Shown: positions 57,094-64,000 of the stretch, one piece after another
Layout of the letters: every line of letters starts with the position of its first letter
Numbering within the stretch: the first letter of the stretch is position 1
Position numbers and translations under genes: made by a program
Notes under the pieces: model-generated
What the model saw: only the letters and a program-made list of their open reading frames with translations
Databases searched by the model: none
Told to the model about the DNA's origin: nothing
Source of the DNA: Rhodopseudomonas faecalis
GTDB lineage: Bacteria; Pseudomonadota; Alphaproteobacteria; Rhizobiales; Xanthobacteraceae
NCBI RefSeq assembly: GCF_003217325.1
Contig: NZ_QJTI01000001.1
Coordinates: 282,454 to 346,453 of the forward strand
Length of the DNA: 64,000 bases
Reading direction: 5' to 3'

Positions 57094-57413
57094 ACGATCT
57101 GACCAAATGTGTCGCAGGTGGAAGAAGGCCGAAGCGGTCGAAGGCGCGGGCGCGTGCGCAATCTAATAGCAGCCGGGAGAAGATCGCCGTCAACCCCTTG
57201 ACCCGGAGCCTGAACTCGTTCTGTGATGGGCCCATTCCTATTTGTGTTGCTGCGCATTAAGCGACTGGCTGTGACCTTCGACCGAATCGAATTCCGGCCA
57301 GCGAGCTGCTATCGGATCGGCTGCCGGACGGCGCCGGGGCGATTGCCTCGGATGCGCCACGTCAGCGCGAATCACGATAAATGCGTTCTGGACGTCCCTT
57401 GAAAGGCCAAACT
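57094..57413. other. Divergent promoter region between metC and aapJ
   Basis: 320 bases without a gene. It must contain the promoters of both metC (minus) and aapJQMP (plus). No clear -35/-10 pair, operator palindrome or riboswitch could be recognised by eye. Confidence 0.5.
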
Positions 57414-58445
57414 ATGAAACCCGCCATCGTTGCATTTACCTTTGCTGTCGCCGCCGGCCTGTCGCACGCCGCCATGGCACAGCCCACCAAGCCGGGCGTC
57501 ACCCTCGAGCGCGTTCAGAAGGAAGGTGTCATTTCCTGCGGCGTCAGCCAGGGGCTGCCGGGCTTCTCGACGCCGGACGACAAGGGCAACTGGACCGGCC
57601 TTGATGTCGATGTGTGCCGCGCGGTGGCGGCGGCGATCTTCAATGATCCGACCAAGGTCAAGTTTGTGCCGCTGTCGGCCAAGGACCGGTTCACCGCGCT
57701 GCAGTCCGGCGAGATCGACCTGTTGTCGCGCAACACCACCTGGACGCTGTCGCGCGACACCTCGCTCGGCGTCAACTTCACCGGCGTCACCTATTATGAC
57801 GGCCAGGGTTTCATGGTGAAGAAGTCGCTCAAGGTGAACTCGGCGCTGGAACTGAACAGCGCCTCGATCTGCGTGCAGACCGGCACCACCAACGAGCAGA
57901 ACGTTGCCGATTACTTCAAGGGCAACAACATGAAATATGAGGTGATCGCGTTTGGCACGGCCGACGAATCCCTCAAGGCCTATGAGTCCGGCCGCTGCGA
58001 CGTGTTCACCTCGGACGTCTCGCAGCTCTATGCGCTGCGGCTGAAGCTGGCCACGCCGGCGGATCATGTCGTGCTGCCGGAAGTGGTGTCCAAGGAACCG
58101 CTCGGCCCGCTGGTGCGCCACGGCGATGATCAGTGGTTCGACATTGTCAAGTGGACGCTGTTCGCCACCATCAATGCGGAGGAACTCGGCATCACCCAGA
58201 AGAACGTCGAGGACCAGGCCAAGCTCGACAAGCCGGAATTGAAGCGGGTGCTCGGCACCGACGGCAATCTCGGCGAGCAGCTCGGGCTCAGCAACGACTG
58301 GGTGGTGCGGATCGTCAAGGCGGTCGGCAATTACGGCGAAATGTTCGATCGCAATGTCGGCGCTGGCTCCAAGCTCGGCATCGCGCGCGGCCTGAACCAA
58401 CCCTGGAACAAGGGCGGCATTCAGTTCGCGCCGCCGATCCGCTGA
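57414..58445 (+). CDS. aapJ: General L-amino acid-binding protein AapJ
   Basis: About 343 residues. The signal peptide (AIVAFTFAVAAGLSHAAMAQ) is followed by the polar amino-acid binding fold: GVISCGVSQGLPGFSTPDDK, WTGLDVDVCRAVAAAIF and LLSRNTTWTLSRDTSLG, the AapJ/BztA type. ATG 57414 is preceded by GAAAGG; an upstream in-frame start at 57381 would spoil the signal peptide. First gene of aapJQMP. Confidence 0.95.
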   Translation: MKPAIVAFTFAVAAGLSHAAMAQPTKPGVTLERVQKEGVISCGVSQGLPGFSTPDDKGNWTGLDVDVCRAVAAAIFNDPTKVKFVPLSAKDRFTALQSGEIDLLSRNTTWTLSRDTSLGVNFTGVTYYDGQGFMVKKSLKVNSALELNSASICVQTGTTNEQNVADYFKGNNMKYEVIAFGTADESLKAYESGRCDVFTSDVSQLYALRLKLATPADHVVLPEVVSKEPLGPLVRHGDDQWFDIVKWTLFATINAEELGITQKNVEDQAKLDKPELKRVLGTDGNLGEQLGLSNDWVVRIVKAVGNYGEMFDRNVGAGSKLGIARGLNQPWNKGGIQFAPPIR

Positions 58446-58456
58446 CCTGAGCGCGC

Positions 58457-59662
58457 ATGACGATCGCGCCCCGTCCACCGCCGGCGCAATGGGGCATTCG
58501 GCTTCGCCGAATGCTCGGCGGTCGGTCTGGTTGGGGCGGGCTGCTGTTGCAACTGTTGTTTCTCGTGGCCCTGATCTGGATCGGCTACGAGATCGTCGAT
58601 AACGCCCGCGGCAATCTCGCCAATCAGCGGATTGCCTCGGGCTTTTCGTTTATGTCGCATACTGCGGGGTTCGGGGTCAGCCAGGCGCTGATCCCCTATA
58701 GCGAGGCCGACAGCTACACCCGCGTCTTTCTGGTTGGCCTGGTCAATACGCTCGCGGTGTCGGTGGTCGGCATCGTGTTCGCCACCATTTTGGGCTTTGT
58801 GATCGCGCTGTGTCGGCTGTCGCCAAACTGGCTGGTGGCGAGGATCGGCGGCGCCTATGTCGAGCTGGTGCGCAACCTGCCGCTGCTGTTCCAGATCCTG
58901 TTTTGGTATCTGGCCGTGCTCGGCACCTTGCCGAACCCGCGGCAGAGCGTGTCGCTGTTCGACACCTTCTTCCTGTCCATTCGCGGCATCGTGGTGCCCC
59001 GGCCGATCGGCGAGGCCGGCCTCGGCGCATTCCTGCTGGCGCTGGCGATCGCTGCCGCGGTGGCGATCCTGCTGCCGATCTATGCGCGCCGGCGGCTGTA
59101 TCGCACCGGGCGCCGGCTGCGGGTCTGGCCGGTGGTACTCGCCACGCTGATCGTGCTGCCGACGCTGGCGATGGCGATCTTCGGCCGTCCGGTCAGCTTT
59201 GAGATTCCAGAACTGAAGGGCTTCAATTTCGCCGGCGGCGCGCGGTTGCCGCCGGAATTCGTGGCGCTGACGCTGGCGCTGTCGACCTATACCGCGGCGT
59301 TCATCGCCGAGATCGTCAGGGCCGGCATCCAGTCGGTGCCGAAAGGTCAGATGGAGGCGGGGGCGTCGCTCGGCCTGTCGCACGGCACCACGCTGCGGCT
59401 GATCGTCATTCCGCAGGCGCTGCGGGTAATCCTGCCGCCTTTGACCAATCAGTATCTCAACCTCACCAAAAACTCGTCGCTGGCGGTAGCGATCGGCTAT
59501 CCTGACTTGTTCTCGGTGTTTGCCGGCACCACGCTCAGCCAGACCGGGCAGGCGATCGAGATCATCGCCATCACCATGGGCGTCTATCTGCTGCTGTCGC
59601 TGATCACCAGCGCGCTGATGAGTTTTTACGCCTGGCGCCTCGGACGGAGTATGGGCCCATGA
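58457..59662 (+). CDS. aapQ: General L-amino acid permease AapQ
   Basis: 401 residues. A long N-terminus with a first span leads to the permease core; the EAA loop reads EAGASLGLSHGTTLRLIVIP. There are eight hydrophobic segments, more than the usual five, as known for AapQ/BztB. It overlaps aapM by four bases. Confidence 0.94.
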   Translation: MTIAPRPPPAQWGIRLRRMLGGRSGWGGLLLQLLFLVALIWIGYEIVDNARGNLANQRIASGFSFMSHTAGFGVSQALIPYSEADSYTRVFLVGLVNTLAVSVVGIVFATILGFVIALCRLSPNWLVARIGGAYVELVRNLPLLFQILFWYLAVLGTLPNPRQSVSLFDTFFLSIRGIVVPRPIGEAGLGAFLLALAIAAAVAILLPIYARRRLYRTGRRLRVWPVVLATLIVLPTLAMAIFGRPVSFEIPELKGFNFAGGARLPPEFVALTLALSTYTAAFIAEIVRAGIQSVPKGQMEAGASLGLSHGTTLRLIVIPQALRVILPPLTNQYLNLTKNSSLAVAIGYPDLFSVFAGTTLSQTGQAIEIIAITMGVYLLLSLITSALMSFYAWRLGRSMGP

Positions 59663-61161
59663 CCGAGCGTCCGAGCTGCGCCTTTGTCGCCGAACAATTG
59701 GTGCCGCCGCGCCCGGCGCCGGTGCGGAGCACCGGCATCATCAGCCTGTTTCAAAGCCGGCTGCTCAACTCGCCGACCAACATCCTGCTGACCATCATCA
59801 GCGTGCTGCTGCTCTATTACACGCTGGTGCCGAGCATCAAATTCCTGCTGATCGATGCGGTGTGGCAGGGCGAAAGCCGCACCGACTGTTTGGCGCCGGG
59901 AGCCGGGCAGGTGGTCGGCGCCTGCTGGCCATTCGTGCAGGCGAAATTCGCGCAGTTCGTCTATGGCTTCTATCCCGAGCCGGAACGCTGGCGCGTCAAT
60001 CTCACCTTCGCGCTCGGCGCCTTGCTGATGCTGCCGCTGCTAATCCCGCGCGCGCCGGCCAAGGCCGCCAATGCCGCGGTGTTCTTCATTGCATTTCCGG
60101 TGCTCGCTTATTTCCTGCTGCATGGCGGCGGGCTGCGCGGCTTCGCGTTGAGCTGGAGCGCCGATGCGCTCGAGGCGCTGGCCGGCTCCTTCGTCGGGGC
60201 CGGGCACAAACTCGGCGCCAGTGCCTCCTTCGCCGCGCCGCTCGGCCATGCGATTGCCGCGTTCGGCTCGGCCTTGACGCTAGCGATCGCACCGCTGACC
60301 TGGCTGCGCGACCAGATCCAGAGCTCGGCATACGCGCTGTGGATCGATCTCGCCGGCACCGCGGCGATCACGTCGGTGCTGCTGTTCTTGTTGGCGGGCG
60401 GCTTCCGCAACGGCTGGGCGGCGTTGCTGCGCAGCGTTGCGGTGTTTGCCGCGATTGCGCTGGTGATGCTGGCGCTGCGGCTCGATCGCGGCGGCCTGCC
60501 GGTGGTCGATACCAGGTTGTGGGGCGGGCTATTGGTGACGCTGGTGGTCTCGGTGACTGGCATCGTCGCCTCGCTGCCGATCGGCATTGCGCTGGCGCTG
60601 GGCCGGCGTTCGGCGATCCCGCTGATCCGGATTTTTTCCGTGGCATTCATCGAGTTCTGGCGCGGTGTGCCGCTGATCACCGTGCTGTTCTTCGCCACCT
60701 ATATGCTGCCGCTGTTCCTGCCGGGCAATTTCACCGTGGATGGCCTGGTGCGGGTGCTGATCGGCATCGCGCTATTCGCCGGCGCCTATAATGCCGAGGT
60801 GATAAGGGGCGGGTTGCAGGCGATCCCGCGTGGCCAGGTCGAAGCTGCCAGTGCGCTCGGCCTGTCGTATTGGAAGACCAATGGGCTGATCGTGCTGCCG
60901 CAGGCGCTGCGTCACGTCATCCCCGGATTGGTGAATTCATTCATCGCGTTGTTCAAGGACACCTCGCTGGTGTCGATCGTGGCGCTGTTCGATCTGCTCG
61001 GCCAGTTGCGGGCGTCGCTCGCCGATCCGAACTGGTCGACGCCGACCACGCTGTTCACTGGCTTTGCCTTTACCGGATTCATCTATTTCGTGTTCTGCTT
61101 CGGGATGTCGCGCTACTCGCTCTCAGTCGAACATCGGCTGAATGCGCATCGGCGTCACTAA
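59659..61161 (+). CDS. aapM: General L-amino acid permease AapM
   Basis: 500 residues with a long central hydrophobic insertion; the EAA loop reads [20 protein letters not shown]. It pairs with AapQ as a heterodimer. The TAA stop shares a base with the aapP ATG (TAATG). Together with AapJ and AapP it takes up a broad range of amino acids. Confidence 0.94.
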   Translation: MTERPSCAFVAEQLVPPRPAPVRSTGIISLFQSRLLNSPTNILLTIISVLLLYYTLVPSIKFLLIDAVWQGESRTDCLAPGAGQVVGACWPFVQAKFAQFVYGFYPEPERWRVNLTFALGALLMLPLLIPRAPAKAANAAVFFIAFPVLAYFLLHGGGLRGFALSWSADALEALAGSFVGAGHKLGASASFAAPLGHAIAAFGSALTLAIAPLTWLRDQIQSSAYALWIDLAGTAAITSVLLFLLAGGFRNGWAALLRSVAVFAAIALVMLALRLDRGGLPVVDTRLWGGLLVTLVVSVTGIVASLPIGIALALGRRSAIPLIRIFSVAFIEFWRGVPLITVLFFATYMLPLFLPGNFTVDGLVRVLIGIALFAGAYNAEVIRGGLQAIPRGQVEAASALGLSYWKTNGLIVLPQALRHVIPGLVNSFIALFKDTSLVSIVALFDLLGQLRASLADPNWSTPTTLFTGFAFTGFIYFVFCFGMSRYSLSVEHRLNAHRRH

Positions 61162-61919
61162 TGAGTGAAAATCACAAGATGGCAGCGCAACCGATCGTCA
61201 GCATCGCCGGGCTCAACAAATGGTACGGCGATTTCCATGTGCTGCGCGACATCAGCCTTGATGTCGCACGCGGCGAACGGATCGTGATCTGCGGGCCATC
61301 CGGCTCCGGCAAATCGACCTTGATCCGCTGCGTCAACGCGCTCGAGGAATTTCAGGAAGGCCGCATCACGGTCGATGGCATCGAGCTTGGCCCCAATCTG
61401 CGCCATGTCGATGACATCCGCCGCGAAGTCGGCATGGTGTTCCAGAGCTTCAACCTGTTTCCGCATCTCACGGTGCTGGAGAATTGTACGCTGGCACCGA
61501 TCTGGGTGCGCAACATCCCCAAGAAGGATGCCGAAGCAACCGCGATGAAATTCTTGGAGCGGGTGCGCATTCCCGATAAGGCCAACAAATATCCCGGGCA
61601 GATTTCCGGCGGCCAGCAGCAGCGCGTCGCGATCGCGCGCGCGCTATCGATGAACCCGAAAGTAATGCTGTTCGATGAGCCGACCTCAGCGCTTGACCCG
61701 GAGATGGTCAAGGAGGTGCTCGACACCATGGTCGATCTCGCGCAGGAGGGCATGACCATGCTGGTGGTGACCCATGAGATGGGTTTTGCCCGGCAGGTCG
61801 CCAACCGCGTGGTGTTCATGGATGCTGGCCAGGTGATCGAGGCCAACGAGCCGCAGGAATTTTTCGCCAATCCGCAGCACACGCGCACCAAGCTGTTTTT
61901 GAGCCAGATTTTGCGCTAG
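61161..61919 (+). CDS. aapP: General L-amino acid transporter ATPase AapP
   Basis: 252 residues. Walker [20 protein letters not shown], signature [15 protein letters not shown], Walker [17 protein letters not shown] and switch His VVTHEMGFA are all intact, as typical of polar amino-acid ATPases. The last gene of the operon; it is convergent with cysK after 24 bases. Confidence 0.96.
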   Translation: MSENHKMAAQPIVSIAGLNKWYGDFHVLRDISLDVARGERIVICGPSGSGKSTLIRCVNALEEFQEGRITVDGIELGPNLRHVDDIRREVGMVFQSFNLFPHLTVLENCTLAPIWVRNIPKKDAEATAMKFLERVRIPDKANKYPGQISGGQQQRVAIARALSMNPKVMLFDEPTSALDPEMVKEVLDTMVDLAQEGMTMLVVTHEMGFARQVANRVVFMDAGQVIEANEPQEFFANPQHTRTKLFLSQILR

Positions 61920-61943
61920 GGCACGCGCCATTGTTGCGAGGCG

Positions 61944-62981
61944 TTACCCCTCTGCGTACGGCACCGCGATATTGCTGCGCTTTTCCAGCCAGTCCGGCAC
62001 CGGCAGATTCTTGGCGCGCATAAAATCCGGATTGAACAGTTTTGATTGATAGCGGCTGCCATAGTCGCACAGCATGGTCACGATGGTGTGGCCGGGGCCG
62101 AGATCGCGCGCCAAACGGATCGCGCCGGCGACATTGACGCCGGACGAGCCGCCCAGGCACAGCCCTTCGTGTTGCAAGAGATCATAGATCAGCGGCACCG
62201 ACTCCTCGTCCGGGATCTGGTAGGCGCGGTCGATCACCGCGCCGTCGAGATTGGCGGTGATGCGGCCCTGGCCGATGCCTTCGGTGATCGAGGAGCCTTC
62301 GGCCTTCAGCGCGCCGTGGGCATAATAGTGATAGAGCGCCGAACCGGGCGGATCGGCGATCGCGACCTGAATATTCGGATTGAGCGCTTTTAGCCCGATC
62401 GAAACGCCGGCGAGCGTGCCGCCGGTGCCGACCGCGGACACGAAGCCATCGATTTTGCCATCGGTCTGCCGCCAGATTTCCGGCGCGGTGGTCTCGATAT
62501 GAGCGTTGCGATTGGCGACGTTGTCGAACTGATTGGCGAAGATCGCGCCGCTCGGCTCGCTGGCCGCGAGCTGCGCGGTCAGCCGGCCGGCCAGCTTGAC
62601 GTAGTTGTTGGGATTGGCGAACGGCACCGCCGGCACTTCGATCAGCTCGGCGCCGCACAGCCGCAGCATGTCCTTCTTTTCCTGGCTCTGCGTCTGCGGG
62701 ATCACGATCACGGTGCGGAAGCCGAGCGCGTTCGCGACCAGCGCCAGACCGATGCCGGTGTTGCCCGCGGTGCCTTCCACCACCACGCCGCCCGGCCGCA
62801 GCGTGCCGCGCGCGATCGCGTCCTTGATGATGAACAGCGCCGCGCGGTCCTTGACCGACTGGCCGGGATTCATGAACTCGGCTTTGCCGAGAATGGTGCA
62901 GCCGGTGAGCTGCGACGCCTGCTTGAGCTTGATCAGCGGCGTGTTGCCGATCGCGGCGATGATGTCGCTGGAGATGGTCAT
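61944..62981 (-). CDS. cysK: Cysteine synthase
   Basis: About 345 residues, a PLP-dependent O-acetylserine sulfhydrylase. The Lys is in FMNPGQSVKDRAAL, the Asn loop in EGTAGNTGIGLAL, and the phosphate loop in SAVGTGGTLAGVS. It is longer at the C-terminus than the standard CysK (about 310), the type found in Bradyrhizobium. The start at ATG 62981 is chosen; upstream in-frame codons to 63035 lack support. Its presence next to metC and aap gives a sulfur/amino-acid block. Confidence 0.93.
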   Translation of the reverse strand: MTISSDIIAAIGNTPLIKLKQASQLTGCTILGKAEFMNPGQSVKDRAALFIIKDAIARGTLRPGGVVVEGTAGNTGIGLALVANALGFRTVIVIPQTQSQEKKDMLRLCGAELIEVPAVPFANPNNYVKLAGRLTAQLAASEPSGAIFANQFDNVANRNAHIETTAPEIWRQTDGKIDGFVSAVGTGGTLAGVSIGLKALNPNIQVAIADPPGSALYHYYAHGALKAEGSSITEGIGQGRITANLDGAVIDRAYQIPDEESVPLIYDLLQHEGLCLGGSSGVNVAGAIRLARDLGPGHTIVTMLCDYGSRYQSKLFNPDFMRAKNLPVPDWLEKRSNIAVPYAEG

Positions 62982-63062
62982 GAATGCGCTGCCCGACCTG
63001 GTGCGTGAGAGGGAAGTGAGGTTCACGCACCGCAATCAGGTCATCTGACTTGCTACCGGATA

Positions 63063-64000
63063 TCAGCCGGCTTTGGCGAACACCACTTGGCGGACGTCGA
63101 TGTTGCCAGACCGGAAACCGGCCTCGCAATAGGCCAAGTAATATTCCCACAATCGCCGGAAGCGCTCGTCAAAGCCCAGTGTTAGCAGGCTCGGCCAGGC
63201 CGCGCGGAAATTGTCTCTCCAGGTCGCGAGCGTCTTGGCATAGTCTTCTCCAAAAATCCGCTCACGCACGACGGGAAGTCCAAACTTGTCGCCGAGCGAG
63301 CGCAGCACTTGCGGCGAGGGCAACATGCCGCCGGGGAACACGTAGCGCTGAATGAAATCGACCTCGCGGCGATAATTTTGGAAGAATCTGTCCTGAATGG
63401 TGATGGCCTGAATGCCGGCGAGCCCGCCGGGTGACAACCGGTCACGCAATTGTGCAAAATACTGCGGCCAGAACTGCTCGCCGACCGCTTCGATCATCTC
63501 GATCGAGGCGATGCGGTCATAAAAGCCGCGCTCGTCGCGATAGTCCTGCAGCTTGATCTCGACCTTGTCGGAGAGGCCGGCGTCGAAGATGCGTCGGCTA
63601 GCAAATTGGAACTGTTCGCGGCTGATGGTTAGGCCTGTGACTTTGACGTCATAGGTTTTGGCGGCGTATTCGGCAAAGCCGCCCCAGCCGCAACCGATTT
63701 CGAGCACGTGGTTGCCGGCGCGCAAATCGATGGCGTCAGCGAGCTTGCGATATTTGTTGAGCTGCGCGGCCGTGAGATCAGTTGTGTGGTCTTCGAAGAT
63801 CGCCGCGGAGTAGGTCATACTCGGATCGAGCCAAGCGGAATAGAACGCATTGCCGATGTCGTAATGCGCAAAAATGTTTTTGCGCGCCTGGCGCTTGGTG
63901 TTGCGGTTGAACCAGTGTCGCACCGCTTGCACCAGCCGCATCACCGGATTGTCGCCCAGCATCGACTGGATCAACTCGTGATTGACGCAGAACAGATACA
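63063..64000 (-). CDS. cfa: Cyclopropane-fatty-acyl-phospholipid synthase, N-terminus cut by the window edge
   Basis: The visible 312 or so residues begin outside the window (frame open to base 64000). NIFAHYDIGNAFYSAWLDPS, the SAM site HVLEIGCGWGGFAEYAA, and FIQRYVFPGGMLPSPQVL are diagnostic of the mycolic-acid/CFAS family. It methylenates unsaturated phospholipid acyl chains. The stop is at 63063. Confidence 0.94.
   Translation of the reverse strand, partial: YLFCVNHELIQSMLGDNPVMRLVQAVRHWFNRNTKRQARKNIFAHYDIGNAFYSAWLDPSMTYSAAIFEDHTTDLTAAQLNKYRKLADAIDLRAGNHVLEIGCGWGGFAEYAAKTYDVKVTGLTISREQFQFASRRIFDAGLSDKVEIKLQDYRDERGFYDRIASIEMIEAVGEQFWPQYFAQLRDRLSPGGLAGIQAITIQDRFFQNYRREVDFIQRYVFPGGMLPSPQVLRSLGDKFGLPVVRERIFGEDYAKTLATWRDNFRAAWPSLLTLGFDERFRRLWEYYLAYCEAGFRSGNIDVRQVVFAKAG

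Overview
The window looks like a chromosomal piece of a purple non-sulfur alphaproteobacterium of the Rhodopseudomonas / Bradyrhizobium group. The evidence is high GC, a light-harvesting LH2 gene pair (pucBA), the gene order argS-SPOR-nagZ-scpA-scpB-tatABC-serS-surE-pcm-nlpD known from this order, an aapJQMP amino-acid transporter next to metC, and a petrobactin-type siderophore locus like the one reported for Rhodopseudomonas palustris. All assignments come from reading the sequence; no database search was run.

Layout. 1-15.2 kb: housekeeping genes on the + strand (end of dgt, argS, a SPOR cell-division protein, nagZ, condensin partners scpA/scpB, Tat translocase, serS, a collagen-like lipoprotein, surE, pcm, an NlpD-like amidase activator), interrupted by minus-strand genes for a small anchored protein and a lone receiver domain. 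serS carries a striking in-frame AT-rich insert of roughly 70 extra residues. 15.2-20.5 kb: a DUF1232 protein, a pterin dehydratase, a membrane-anchored TAXI-type binding protein, typA and an FKBP isomerase. 20.5-24 kb: an accessory stretch with a palindromic repeat, three tiny zinc-ribbon genes, pucBA (minus strand, own terminator, tandem 10-bp repeats upstream) and an IS3 transposase remnant.

23.7-41.8 kb: an iron-siderophore locus, almost all on the minus strand and tightly overlapped. It holds asbA, asbB, asbC, a fused asbD-asbE, asbF, a periplasmic binding protein, two FecCD-type permeases and an ATPase. These are followed by fecR, a FecA-like TonB receptor with an N-terminal signalling domain, a GNAT acetyltransferase, a second TonB receptor and a DUF2218 protein. 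A divergent FecI-type sigma factor sits beyond asbA. Together they can make 3,4-dihydroxybenzoate, activate it, join it to polyamine and citrate, take the ferric complex back up and sense it. The acetyltransferase is a good candidate for the step that separates the rhodopetrobactins from petrobactin.

41.8-44.5 kb: a junkyard next to a tRNA-Arg(TCT), with two decayed IS3-type transposases around an AT-rich orphan gene. 44.7-55.9 kb: an alpha-2-macroglobulin / penicillin-binding protein 1C pair, then an ArnT-like transferase, a PAP2 phosphatase, a polyprenyl-phosphate glycosyltransferase and a LAB_N membrane protein, which together look like a lipid A sugar-modification operon. 55.9-63 kb: metC, divergent aapJQMP and cysK, a sulfur and amino-acid block. 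The right edge cuts a cyclopropane-fatty-acid synthase gene.
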